A stretch of 64,000 bases of DNA. Source: Kuschelorhynchus macadamiae (Eukaryota > Arthropoda > Insecta > Coleoptera > Curculionidae). Location: the NCBI GenBank assembly GCA_030620095.1, contig JAUTXW010000584.1:762501-826500 (forward strand). The letters run 5' to 3'. The position numbers and the translations under genes are program-made. Below the pieces are notes generated by a model, which was not told the origin of the DNA, made no database searches, and saw nothing but the letters and a program-made list of their open reading frames with translations. Every line of letters begins with the position of its first letter. Position 1 is the stretch's first letter. This document shows positions 1 through 12,126 of this stretch, piece after piece.

Positions 1-981
1 TGCCCAATTTGTATTAGGAAATTGAATAACATGGGTACGTGCTTTGGAGATAGCTAAGAGTTCCGCTGATAGGATAACAGTTGATCTGTCCAAGAGAAAG
101 AATGCCTCTCTGAATGGGCTGGAGAAGGCAGCTGTGGTGCGAGTTTCGGTCTTGGATCCATCTGTGTAAACGAGGTTGTGGTGCATGTATTTATTATTTT
201 GGAGATCTTTTTGGGTTGATATGATTTTTATCAAACATGAGAAGAGAGGTGTCAATAGGAATGATAGGTCTATTCCACGGGGGGAATGGATTTATATCTG
301 ATATGTATGCGGGTAAAGATTTAATATTTAGGCTACGAGAGATATCGATGTATCTAATGTTTGCTCCTTTATTCCATTTTTTGGCGGGAAGGGTGAGTGG
401 AACTCGACCTGGAAAAAAGTCCCTGTAGTGCTGAATGTACTGACGAAATCTTAATTTATCTGCGTATTTCATCATCAGAAAATCTCGTCGATGTGCTAAT
501 GATGGACATTCAGATTCACAGTACAGGCTTAGGACTGGGCTTGTTCTAAATGCTCCAAGAATCAATCTTAAGGGTGGTAATGCTGGCTGAAGCATAAGCG
601 ATACATCCGTAGTCTATTTTAGAGAGTATACACGCCTTGTATATATTTAATAGAGGGTTTCTATAAGAGCTCCACTTTTTTCCGGATACCATGCGTAGTA
701 TATTTAAATCAGATAGACATTTTGTTCTTAGTACATCGATATGAGCTTTCCAGTTTAGGCTGGAATCAAATGTTAGTTCCAGGAACTTTACTGTAGGAGT
801 GGAGGGTATGTCGGCATCGTTTATTGTGAGATAAATCGTTTTGGTGCAGTTACGTTTGCGGCAAAAATGGACAGCAGATGATTCAGAGACTTGAAATAAT
901 AAATCTAGTTGAGAGGCCCAATGTGGAAGGGTATTGAGGCAGCGTTGCAGCATATTTTCGCTCAGATTTTGGTAAGAAGAC

Positions 982-1032
<51 letters not shown>

Positions 1033-1561
1033 TAAGTTTATGTGTTGTTTTATTGAGTCAACTGCAATTATGAAAAGTGTAGGACTAAGAACTGATCGTT
1101 GTGGAACACCAGTTGAATGAGGATGAGAAGGGGATAAAATGCCATTTATTCTTACTCGAAACGATCTGTTTGTCAAGAAATCATGTAAAAAACCTTTGAT
1201 TTCCCATTTTTCCAATACATTCAAAATAGATGATCATCGTGTCAAGAGCATTTGATAAGTCTAGAAAGACTGATGTAGTGTGTTTATTTACGCTAAATGA
1301 TTTGTGAATGTCAATGTTAAAGCCAATGAGGTGGTCGATAGTGGAGCGATCTTTCTGAAAGCCTAGTTGTTCACTGATGAGTAGCCTCTTTTTGTGAAGT
1401 AACCATGAAACACGAAAATTTACCATTCTTTCTAGAATTTTACATAAATGACTCGTAAGAGCTGTTGGTCGGTACCCTTCAATTTTGTGTCGGGTTTTGG
1501 ACGGTTTATGAATAGGTATAAGAATAGAATGTTTTTTTGAAAAAATGTATGTTTTATACAT
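1..1561 (-). mobile_element. I-group-like LINE relic (RT, RNase H)
   Basis: A decayed non-LTR retrotransposon read on the minus strand, running off the left edge. From right to left: RT fingers (YRPTALTSHLCKILERM, LGFQKDRSTIDHL, VFLDLSNALDT; 1181-1561), the GVPQRSVLSPTLF block (about 1080-1130), a thumb region (546-953), the linker LILGAFRTSPVLSLYCE (about 540), and RNase H pieces VYTDGSK and SAELLAI (1-190). RNase H places it in the I/Nimb/R1 side of non-LTR elements. It has frameshifts, and the YADD active-site segment is missing where an (AT)n repeat now sits. Not functional. Confidence 0.82.
984..1027. repeat. (AT)n microsatellite inside the LINE RT
   Basis: About 44 bp of alternating AT, ending in AAATAATAA. 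It sits exactly where the RT active-site segment of the surrounding LINE should be. Confidence 0.9.
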
Positions 1562-1639
1562 GTATTATCGTTATAACTTTTTGGTTGCTAAATATACAGA
1601 AAGAAGATAACCGTTTTTTAAGATATTTGCTCCTTTAAA

Positions 1640-2940
1640 AGCAAATTTAGTTGAGCACGGATCATTTGTTTATCCGCGTCCTAAAACAAACAACAAAGAG
1701 GACAGGGAAAGAAAAAAGATAGATGTTTTGGGATATATAGAAGCAACACCTTCGTCCTCATGTAGAAAAATTGAGAAGGAAATTGGTGTGCCAAAAACTG
1801 ACGGTCAGAGGATCTTGAAGAAATATAAGTATCATCCATTCAAATTTAATATAGTGCAACATTTGCATCTCGGCGATGCCGAGCGCCGAGCACTGTTTTG
1901 CCAGTGGAGTTTGCAACAAATCGATGCTAACGATTCATTTGGCAGACTTGTTATCTAGCTAGACGAATGCTTTTTTTCAACAGCGGTAATTTTAAATCGT
2001 CACAATACCAGAAACTGGCATACTGAAAATCAGCATTTAATATTTGAAAGGGCACAACAAGCAGTTGGGGTGTCATGTTTTATTTTGGGTAGACATACAG
2101 TTTATAGGATTTTTCAAGGAGGTCTTACAGCACGTAGATACCTAGAAATCTTTGAGGAAGTTATTCCAGTACTGCTCGAAAATATTCCATAAGCCCAATA
2201 TAATGTTGTTTACCTACAGCAAGATGATGCCCCAAGTCACAATTCTAGGCTCTTAAGGGAATGTCTTGATAATAACTTTCCTCAAAGATGGATAGGTACC
2301 AACAGACCTGTTAGATGTGTTTCTTTATGGGTCTATATACAAAATGAAGTATATAAAACACGATATGACGGCATAGCAGAACTTCGAGAGGCAATTCGTT
2401 TAGCCTTTCGAAATCTGTGAATGGAACCAATGGTTCTTTTTAACGCTATTCAAAGAATTACAAAAATGTGCAATTTTTGCATTAGAGAAAATGGTCGTCA
2501 ATTTAAACATCACTTTTAAAAATTTGTTTTTTCTTTTCTTTAATAATGTTTTTTTATGCATTTAATTTCAGAAAATTGTCATTTATTTGCGTGTTTCTGA
2601 GAAAAAGTGCATACTATTATATATTTTTGAACAGGTAAAAAAAGAAAAATTGTATAGTCTATAAATATACAGGGTGTTCCATTTAAAAAAATAAAGAAGG
2701 GTCCGATAACTTTTTGACCTGACCCTGTATACTAATTTCGAAGGCGGAATTGAGTTATACGGGAAAAGTTATATAAGAAACAGTTTTCACATAGCCTCGT
2801 ATCTTAAAACCTAAAAGGGCTATGGAAATTTTGCTAAAGGTATCTTTAGTTTTACAAAAAACTAGCGAAAACCTCAACTTTCTATCTATAAAAATAACGA
2901 AGATACCCCGCAAAAGTACTCAAAATGGGACACCTTGCAC
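1640..2940 (+). mobile_element. Long-spacing mariner relic, copy 1
   Basis: Transposase remnant on the plus strand. It begins with a helix-turn-helix stretch (IEKEIGVPKTDGQRILKKYK, 1780-1840), then HLGDAERRALFCQW, and after stops QDDAPSHNSRLLRECL and RWIGTNRPVR (2220-2310). The frame is broken by several stops and shifts. 2667-2940 resembles the terminal repeat of copy 2 (CAGGGTGTTCC ... GGGACACCTTG) and probably is the right end. No left repeat is visible. Confidence 0.75.
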
Positions 2941-3322
2941 TTCCAGTGTTCAGTTTTATAGTACAATGGTCTGATTATTGCTAGAGTTGTTTCCGACTTC
3001 CACATAATATTTTCAACAAGATTATTCCAGGTTCTTATGGAATAAACAGATATAGATATTTCACCATTTCTGAGAGTGAAATCAGTTTCAAAAGTTAAAG
3101 GAGCTCTCTTCCAGTAGTGTTAAATTTGCTCCGAGTCATTATTAATACAGTCATTCGGGGTATCTTTGGACCACTAAGCACGCATTTTAGTTTATTTTGT
3201 AGTTAATTTAGGCGGGCAGCTGCATTTTTAAATTAAATAGTGGTAGGAAATAACCAAGTAAACTAAATTTCAAACATGATATACATATATTTCACCTGTA
3301 AAGGACTTTTTTTATTTTTTTA
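2941..3322. other. AT-rich spacer, nothing recognised
   Basis: No coding or repeat signal that I can support. Confidence 0.5.
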
Positions 3323-3664
3323 AGGGTAGGCCAAAGTTGCATCGTAAGATATTTTAGATGATTTTGTTATTAGGCTAACTTTGTTCCATTACCGAGTGAT
3401 AGGGAAAATATATAAGTTAAATAAAACGATTTATTTCCTATAAAATTTAACATTTTATGCCATATTATTACTTATGTAATAATGGATATAAATAGTCCCC
3501 TAAATTTTAAATAAGGTTTATAAAAACTTTTTTTTGGTTTTTGGGTAGTTTAAATTAAATAAAACAAAATTTCCAAATATATCAAGTTTTGTTATACAAA
3601 AATAATACATAAGTGAAACAAACTCGACCACTATAAAAATACAAATATAGCCTATAACTACATT

Positions 3665-5536
3665 TTATATATTAGCCCATTTTTCTAAAAGAAAGGCGTC
3701 CTTTACGTTATAGGTTCCTCTGTTAGTATGGGGTGATATATCATGACTCTCAATTATTTTTATGACATCTTTTTCTTCATAAAATATCTCGTCTTTTTTT
3801 TGTGGCGACTTCCACTTCTTTCCAAGTCTTTCCATTGCATTCACTTTATAAGTAACGCCACCAGTTTCATTCTCATTTATCTCAGTCATAATTCCTGGAG
3901 AGTATTTCTTGTCATACTTACAATGACATAGTCGTTCAATTGATATTTTGTTTTTTGGATGTAAGTCAGTCTCCACTACAACATATTCTTCTACAATGGA
4001 TCCCGAAGGCACCGCTTCATCGAGTGGTTTAGGTTCAATTATGACAGGCATTTCCAAATTTTGTTTTTCATTTGTTTCGACTTCTACTACATTCTGCATT
4101 TCAGGAATACTATCAGAATTATTTGATAAAGATAAATCCACACTTGTGCCACTGTCCGAATCAAGATCATAAATGCTTTTTTTAGAAACTTTTCTTTTCT
4201 TTTTCGGTGGATTTTTTTGGGTTGCAGGAGGTAACTTTTTCTTTTGTTTGTTTTTTTCTTTTTTACTCATTGCTTCTTCCTTGTTCTTAAAATATTCTGC
4301 TACTTCTTCCGCCGATATACTCTTACCAGGCAGGACTGGAAGTTAAAATTTTGTGGTGTAGACAGTTTAGATGATCGTAGGTTTTCTAAATAAATTTTAA
4401 ATGGTTCACCCACAGATTCTTCAACGTTGTTAGGCTTGGTATAATTTGGAAGCTTTAGTAGAACCCTTTCTCTTGAGAGTGGGAATATTCCAGTTGCTTT
4501 AAAGCCAGCAATGAGATTATCTCATATTTTATGTTCTATCTGTTTTAAGGTCTCATTTAACAATTGGGCAAAACGATTGTTTGGAAGTGCAACCGCCTTT
4601 TTTCCTTGAGCTGATGATCTCCACTGCAGTAACACTGATCGCCAAACATCTTTAAGGGGCCTAATATTGTTTTGCTCACATAATTTTAAGGTTTTTATAG
4701 TTACATGTGAACTAAGGTTATCTCCGATGACAACTTTTTTTCCTTCCTTTTTATTTAATAGGGGTAACAGGTGATTCTCAAACCAGTCGTCAAATATTTC
4801 TCCATCTATCCATCCACTTTTTGAAACATTAAGCCTGGAACCCGGAGGAGCTTTGTACATCCAGTCGGACCACTTATTTTTACCCTTCAAAATGATGTAA
4901 GGTGGCAGCAATTCTCCTAATGCACTACCACAAAACATTACTGTGAAAAAAAAATAAAACTTTTTTCTTTTGACGCTGATCGTGAAAACCAGACTCATCA
5001 AAATTAAATATATTTTCAGAGAGTACATCCACCAATTCTTGCTCAAGGTATTCAAAAAATTTATTTATATTTGCTTCGTCTACTTGAGCTCGTTTTCGGG
5101 AAATATTGGCAGCAAAGGTCTGTTTAATTATTTGATGTCTTTCAAGGAACAACTTTCCTCATTCCCATCCTGGTTTGTTATTGGTAAAAGTTGGTATACT
5201 CCGTTCAGTATCATCCAAGTAACTTTTTATTATACAAGCAACATCATAAAGAGTAAATGCGAGACCCTGCTGACTGATGGCCAGAATGTGGCTAACAATT
5301 ATTTCTTCTTCCTCCTTGGTGAGTGCGGTTAGACGCCCTACTTCTTTTTTGTGTTTTCCTTTTAGTTTGTTTTTAAGAGTGGATCGTGGTATGTTATAAA
5401 CTTTTGCAGCCTCTCGTTGACCTAGAACACCAGTTCTTATTTTTTCATGGGCTTCTTGAAGCTTCTCGGCTGTATAATTCGATTTGGTACCATAGCGACG
5501 TATTCCAGGTAACGTGGTAACTTTTTTTAGAGGCAT
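3665..5536 (-). pseudogene. pogo/CENP-B-like DDE transposase pseudogene
   Basis: Starts at ATG 5536. An HTH_psq domain (QREAAKVYNIPRSTLKNKL, about 5360-5460) is followed by a CENP-B-like region, then DDE_1: NIFNFDESGF (first Asp, about 5000), CGSALGELLPPYIILKGKNK, IDGEIFDDWFENHLLPLL and VIGDNLSSH (second Asp). The segment that should hold the third Asp (family QPLDV) is absent: NNIR runs straight into PLKDVWR near 4665. The C-terminus (3665-4270) is acidic and contains PKKKRKV, a classical nuclear localisation signal. Frameshifts or stops occur near 5055, 5155 and 4340-4520. An inactive relative of Tigger/Jerky-type elements. Confidence 0.85.
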
Positions 5537-5601
5537 TATAGAACCTAAAACAAAAATATATATGCTTAGAATGTCATAAAAATAAATCAAAATTCAACGC
5601 A

Positions 5602-5651
5602 GGTAACATTGGCCCAGGCCAGGGTAACATTGGCCCGGGCCAAAGTTACCC
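5602..5651. repeat. GGGTAAC-WTTGGCCC palindromic sites
   Basis: GGTAACATTGGCCC at 5602-5615 is followed by a 30-bp palindrome at 5622-5651, whose two 15-bp arms match at 14 positions. Further relatives occur at 6009-6042 and at 3323-3340. They lie 66-120 bp upstream of the pogo-like start codon and at the element ends, as expected for transposase-binding sites. Confidence 0.6.
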
Positions 5652-6042
5652 AGAAATTTAAGCTAGGTTGATAACGTTTTAAAATATAGCATTATTTACA
5701 TAAAAACTCAACGATCTTGTTAAAAAAAAGATTACCTATTTTAAAAAAACATCTATGTATATGATTTACATTATTACTTACCCTTTTTTCTGCATAAAAC
5801 CAAAAAATCAAATTACATTAAGAGCTTCTTGAATGCGCAAAAATATCCCCACAAATCTAAACGTAAATGACAGAACGCGGCCAACTTAGTTTTATCTGTT
5901 GTATACTAGATGGCAGCACATAAATTAAATTTGTATTTAAAGTTAAAAATGTGGAACTTTGAATGAAAATAAATTAGAGAAACCTTATTTAACAAATATT
6001 TACTTGTCGGGCCAATGATACTCGGATGGGCAAAGTTACCCC

Positions 6043-6934
6043 TATTAATTGTAATTTGCATAATTCGGGTCAAATGACTGCCATTATTGTACTAGAATTC
6101 TGATTTTTAAGCGCTAAATACTATCGGTGACATGCCAGATGCGGATAAAAAAATTCAAGTTCATAAAATTCAATTCTGTAGTCAACACCATAGTTTGTAT
6201 TTCTTCAAGAGTTGGTTGCAGTGAAGTCGTGATACGCGTACATTCGAAGAACTGTAAAGTTGAGGGCTGTCCGCGTCGTTTTGATTTGTGCGTTTTTAAT
6301 TATTATTGTATTTGTTATCTGGCATTCGCATTCAATGTAATACCTGGATTACTGTTTTATAAAAAACCAGTAAAAGCCAGTGGAAGAATAGGATTTCACA
6401 TACACTTACGGTGGTTTTTACAAGAGTAGATGTTTTATGTTACAGGTACTGGCAGATTAATGTAAGTCAAAAACAAAATAATATTTGGTTTTATTATTTT
6501 TTAATAAAGAAATAATCAATAACAAATACTTATTTATTACATATCTTTTAAAATAAATGATAAATGACAATAATTTTTTAATATTGACCTACAGTTATAG
6601 TTAAATTAAGAAACGCGCCAGCCGATCACGAGTGATTTATCATTTTGTTTTATTTGACCCAGCCTACTTCGAAATATGTTAATGTTCGTCGCACGTTGCA
6701 ACCGAGGAATATAATAGGAATAGGAATTACATTATTAATAACATTCTAAATTATTTTATTTTTATATATAATATTGGTTATTTTTCTAACAGACACGTAT
6801 ACTGTCATTTGTTTTCACGCCTACTTTCTCCGGTTGTTAAATGTGTTTTCATAGGGGGTTGTGGGAAAAATATTATACATATTAGATTATGTAAGAATGT
6901 CTAAGGGAGTAGCGACCAGGAGGCGATCAATAAA
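6043..6934. other. AT-rich spacer, nothing recognised
   Basis: A 100-codon open frame at 6127-6429 has no recognisable motif, and I do not call it a gene. Confidence 0.4.
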
Positions 6935-9070
6935 AATGTAAATGCAAGGTATCTCCGTTATTTGCAAATATTTAGAGTTGAGGTTTTCGCGACACCTTGC
7001 CACTTTTTTGTCAAACTCAAACTGCCGTAATCAGATTTTCCATAGCCCGCCTCGTTTCGGAGATACAGGGCCAAATTGAAAAAATTGCATTTTGGGACAC
7101 CCCTCGTATCTCGGTTATCTTTTAACGTATCGAAAAGGTAAAAACTGGCTCTTATAGAGTTTTTTACGTAGAATCCAGTGGCGTGGACAGATTTTTACTC
7201 GGGTCCCAAAGTCACGTTTTTTTTAAATGGGACACCCTGTATATTTTTATGTAGCCCTATTCGTCTTATTATGAGCTTTTCAAAAATATATAGTTATCTA
7301 TACTTATTTTAAAAATAAGGCTACAGTTTAAGTTTTTAAGAACATATTAAGTATATCTATTTTTCGTAATTAGCCATGTTCAAAAGAACTGCTCAAACTG
7401 ATTTCCATTTTCTCTTAGACATCTCTCACACACTCTTGCAATTTTACCCAGTGCATTTGAAATGACTACAGTGCGTGCTTGTATTTGCAAAAATGCCTGC
7501 TCAGTGGTATTACGCAGGTCTTGAACTGTGTTATGTCGGATACGAAAAATTAAATTTTTTAGGTGACCCCATAAAAAGACGTATATATATATAATATGGA
7601 CAGGTCAGGCGACCTAGGAGGCCATCGGAAAGGTCCGTGCGTTCCAATCCAGCGTTCGGGGAAGTTCTCTTCTAAATACCGCCTCACACTATGGGAGTTA
7701 TGTGCTGGAGCTCCGTCTTGTTGGAAATATATTTGTGTGCTAAAGGGACATCTTCTATGATTTCTGGCAATATATTTTGCAATATTTCAAGGTAGCGATT
7801 AGTAGTGAGACCTCCTTCAAAAATATGATATTTTATTTTGGTTCCTAGTACGAAACAAGCGACATTAAAGCCAAATCTTCCTTGTTGCTCGCGTGGAAAT
7901 ATCAAATCGTATCTCGTCTCATATTGTGCCTATTAAATATTCCAGCACTACTTATATACGATACGTTGGACCATATAACCGCCCTTCCAAAATTTTGGTT
8001 GGTATTAATTTTTTGTAAATACCACTTGCAAAAATCAATACGTCGTTCTGCATCTCCAGGATGTAGATTTTGCACAACTCTGACTTTATAAGGTTTATAC
8101 TTATGTTTCTTTAAAATCGTTTGAACCCGAGACTTGATTACACCCACTTCATTCTCTATTTTTCTACAGGACGTTACAGGCGTTACATTTAAACTTGCTA
8201 AGACGTTAATTTCATCAGCCTCACGATTCTCTTTGTTATATTTCTTTGATCTGGGCTTTTTGAAAGAGCCAAAATTTATTAAATTCGATTTCAGCCTATA
8301 GAATATTCATTTATTTGGCTGCCTTCTTCACGGATATCTATATAATACAAGTTTAAGTTTTGAAAAAGATTGCAATAATAATTATGAAAATAAAACATTA
8401 CCTAATGAAATAAAGCTCAGAAACAGCTTTTATATTTTCATGACTCTCTATGAAACAGGTCAGCATATCATATTGCTCAAAGTTTTCAAATAATTGATTT
8501 GCAGCCATTTGTTAAAAAGTAATAATCTGAGCGACTAATTTAACACGTCTATTAGTATTAACATCAAAACTTCATTTACTTTATGACAAAGCAGTGACAA
8601 AGCCATTTTTGAAAATCAGTCCATGGCTTACTATGAAAAATATAGATAGATATTATTACAAACCTAAATTGCAGCCTATTTTTTTAAAATAAGTATAGAT
8701 AACCATATATTTTTGAAAAGCTCATAATAAGACGAATAGGACTCCGTAAAAATATACAGGGTGTCCTATTCAAAAAAACGTGACTTTGGCTCACGTATCA
8801 AAAACGACGGCCCCGAATAAAAATCTGTCTACGCCACTCGATTCTACGTAAAAAACTCTATAAGAGCCAGTTTTTACCTTTTCGATACGTTAAAAGATAA
8901 CCGAGATACGAGGGGTGTTCTAAAATGAAACTTTTTCAATTTGGAAAATCTGATTACGGCAGCTCGAGTTTGACAAAAAAGTGGCACGGTGTTGCGAAAA
9001 CCTCAAACCTAAATATTTGCAAATAACGGAGATACCTTGCATTTACAACCAAAATTGGACACCCTGTACA
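6935..9070 (-). mobile_element. Long-TIR mariner, copy 2
   Basis: Two inverted arms of nearly 400 bp (6935-7340 and 8665-9070) flank a minus-strand transposase relic (7375-8300). The arms share stretches such as AAGTCACGTTTTTTT and the GGGACACCCTGTA motif. The relic shows KHKYKPYKVRVVQNLHPGD, AERRIDFCKWYLQK, GIFNRHN, QGRFGFNVACFVLGTKI and, further on, RWIGTHGPFRWPPRSPDL. It is frameshifted around 7680 and 7905 and carries stops beyond. The right outer end is GGACACCCTGTA; the left outer end has decayed. Confidence 0.8.
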
Positions 9071-10455
9071 GACAATCATTCAGATATTTAAATAAAATCT
9101 ATAACACAATTATGTTTACGTTCTCACTTTCGTCAAGCTTTAAAAAGATGAGATATCTAACCATCATTACTTGATCATTCAATAATTTATTATTCATCTT
9201 TATATATTTTGAAATATTTTATTTCACGCCTGAAAATGCATCATTACTCGGCAAAAGAATTAAATTAAAACATTATATAATAGCTATTTCGTATACGTTC
9301 CACCACTAATTACATAAATGAGTAACGATTATAACGATAGTAATCAAAGTAACGAACACACCTTCATATTCTATTAATAAATTTTAGTTTTCAATATCTA
9401 TAAAGTCAAAAATATCAAAAAAAGATAAGTGTATTGCCAAGGCTATAAACTAAAATGTCGACTCCAAAATCCGTATCAATTTCAAGAGGCAAGTTTCCCT
9501 CTAATACATTTTCCGTGACGCCATCATGGCACCCCCAGTCCCGTTTGAGCGTGAATATTGCAGACTATAATATATTGTTAATTAATTTTGAATTTATGGC
9601 ATCCCTTCAGTTTACTACAAATACTGGGCTAACATTCCTTGGATAAGAGCCAGAATACTGTGAGCACTAAACATATATTTCGCTTGGTTTGGTTGCATTC
9701 GTTTATTAAAAAATTCCAAGGGACATTTTAAGCTTTTCTATAAACTTTCTAGCGCTTTGATGTTAAGTTTATGCTTGGTTGATTGTAATATATTACTAAG
9801 AGCTTGTAATGTTAATTTTTGCACTGACGATAAAACATTTTGATCTATGATAAATATGTTTTACACTTGACTATATCAAGCCGCAGCTGTTTGATACCTT
9901 CAAATGATCAATCAGCAAAATAAGGCAACATATTTATTTTTTAATACAATAATTAAGATAAGAAAGATAAGTGTGTTTTGATCTTGTGGAGTGAAAATCC
10001 CTAAAGATACTTTGTGCAATCTCAGTCGAAACGTCGGAAAGTAGTTCCAGTTTGACATGGTCTAAAACCAAGAACCATGATTTTTAACATATTTTCTTCT
10101 AATTAGTCGTTTCATCCAACATCCAGTTAATCATCATGTTTCCTCAGATGTGTTTAATTAAGTTACTTTTATATAAAATTTGTTATTTAATTCAAAAACC
10201 TAAAAAAATGTTTTTTACTGACACATATTATTTGTGACAGGATCCAGCATTAATGTAAAAAAATCTTTAGTAGGAAAGTATGCTACTTTGACACACTAAT
10301 GACAGAACCTGTATATAGGCCACTCTAGAACTATTTGTGTCCCCAACTGCCCCCCCCCCAAAATGAATTTTCTGTCTACGTCCGTGAAGTTAAGGTGACC
10401 TGTGCCTGGATAAACAGTGTTATTGGTATGGCAACAGTAACAAAAAGTCAGATAT
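9071..10455. other. AT-rich spacer with a possible Penelope scrap
   Basis: No gene recognised. Around 9990-10090 the sequence CGAAACGTCGG, followed by a GTCTAAAACC-like stretch, resembles the hammerhead/terminal region of Penelope-like elements, but the ribozyme core is not intact. A C9 run lies near 10350. Confidence 0.35.
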
Positions 10456-10460
10456 TATCA

Positions 10461-10680
10461 AAATGCGATATCTTAGAGAAGTAGAAGTTACTGTTCCTTT
10501 AATTGAAAATGGTGCTGCAATCCAGTATGTCGCAAGAAACTGTAATATTAGCTCATCGGTATAGAGATAAAAGTCTCTACAAAAGATTTCATACTTGCGT
10601 AATCGAATCTCAAAAGCTAAAGATCAAATGTCCTCAGGACGACTCAGACAATTGGGTATTCAACCTTAGTTCGATAAAAT
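10461..10680 (+). mobile_element. Tc1-like transposase N-terminal relic
   Basis: The plus strand reads MRYLREVEVTVPLIENGAA then IQYVARNCNISSSV and SLYKRF, which is the paired helix-turn-helix start of a Tc1-type transposase. It is interrupted by a stop at about 10560, and no catalytic domain follows. Confidence 0.5.
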
Positions 10681-11042
10681 GATTTTATTATTTGTACTGT
10701 CGCGTTTTTGGCTAATAATCATATCTAGCCAAAAAGTAGCTCGGATAATTTTGTTTTGATCATTGCACATTAAATTTAAACTCAGCATCTTTTTTCCTTC
10801 AAACGCAATGCTTTTGACGTCAAAAGTCATTCGTGTTTTCGTTAATTCGATGTTATGTAGATTCGAAAAATGGCAACAAATGAAAAAAATTAGTGTTTAA
10901 AATAAATCAAAATTTTGTGCGAATTTTTGGGCCCGCGGTATAGAGTATTTTGAATAAAATGCTTTTATCTAGACAAACAATTAGTGGTTTTGTAAATCAA
11001 AATACAAGAATTCTAACCACACTGCATCACAACTTGTTACGT

Positions 11043-11085
11043 TCTGGACGCGCGTCTCGCTAACCAAGTTAGCATCATCAGCAGA
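11043..11085 (-). ncRNA. Hammerhead-ribozyme-like motif of the Penelope pair
   Basis: Minus-strand order: stem I TCTG, core CTGATGA, an extra T, stem II GCTAAC-TTG-GTTAGC (6 bp perfect), GAGA where GAAA is expected, self-complementary stem III ACGCGCGT, cleavage C, stem I CAGA. Penelope-like elements are known to carry hammerhead ribozymes. The A-to-G change in GAAA and the extra T suggest a weakened copy. Confidence 0.6.
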
Positions 11086-11156
11086 TGATATAAACTAAAG
11101 AAACTTATCTTAATCGAGACTATTTATAGGTAAATGTAGTCACACTTGGTTGCACT

Positions 11157-12126
11157 CGACTGCACCGTTGTCAAGTAAGTAATAGAGGGGACTATAGGGA
11201 ACAGGTTCTCTGTCTTTATTTAGTGCTTACCACATTTAACTATTTCTATACTCTCAAATGCATCCAATAATCTATTATTAGATACATTTTTAATTAACTT
11301 AAGATTATTTATTTCTATTTGTACTTAAATATGTCAGGTGTTCTTTAAAACGAGTGTTTATGGAGCGTTTAGTTTGCCCAACATATTTTAGATCGCAGTC
11401 ATTACAGCTAATTTCATAGATGCCACTCCTCTCCTTCAAGTCGACTTTATCTTTAGGGGTTCCAAGGAGATTTTTTCACTGTTCTCCGTTTTGTAGGCTA
11501 CCCTAAAACCTACGTTTTTACTTTTTCTAAACTTCTCGTATATCTGGGATCATATGGGATTACTATGAACTTATTGGGAGCCTCAGGTACATGAAGAGTA
11601 GTGGCATCTTTTAACATTTTCTTATGCTTATGCCTATTTACTAATTTATGTACAAAGTTATCGTTATATCCATTACTTTCAGCTATATTTTCTTTAGTAT
11701 TAGTAAATTTTCTATAAATATCAAATTCTTATTTATCGTTATTTCTAATAACTAACGTGTCGAAAAAAGGTAATTGCCCATTGTTCTCCTTTTCGTATGT
11801 AAAATTAATGGAAGGATATTTATTGTTTAATGTTTCTAAGAAAATGTCCAAATTTTCTGTTTTAGTATCAAAAATAGAAAATATATCGTCTACGTATCTA
11901 TACCACACCGTTGGGAAATACTTGAGTTCTTTTTTGAATTGGGTTTCTAATCTACCCATAAACAAATTTGCAAGGAACGGACATATGCAATTGCCCATTG
12001 CAGTTCCCTCAAGTTGTTTATAATATTTATTGTTTCTAATAAGCAGTTTTTTATAAACATATTTTTTTAGTTCTGGACGGGAAGTTACGGAGAAAATATC
12101 TGGTGTAATAACAAGCCGATTAAACT
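11157..12126 (-). pseudogene. Penelope RT/GIY-YIG pseudogene, copy A
   Basis: RT fragment at 11729-11998 with MGNCICPFLANLFMGRLE, WYRYVDDIFSIFDTKTEN (YVDD active site) and NNKYPSINFTYEKEN. A GIY-YIG piece (SGIYEISCNDCDLKYVGQTK) lies near 11380-11440 and is cut short by a deletion of about 55 bp relative to copy B. Stops and frameshifts separate the parts. Confidence 0.85.

Larger units (their letters stand above)
3323..6042 (-). mobile_element. pogo-like DNA transposon with pipsqueak-type HTH
   Basis: Probable whole element. The transposase lies at 3665-5536 on the minus strand. Both ends carry a motif related to GGGTAACTTTGGCCC, and both outer borders abut TA (3321-3322, 6043-6044), as expected for pogo/mariner targets. 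The terminal match is short (about 5-8 bp), so the exact borders are tentative. Confidence 0.55.

Noticed and set aside
11757..12023. Plus-strand open frames at 11757-12023, 12782-13048 and antisense at 35036-35221
   Set aside because: Antisense shadows of the Penelope RT; the minus (or plus) frame carries the YVDD motif.
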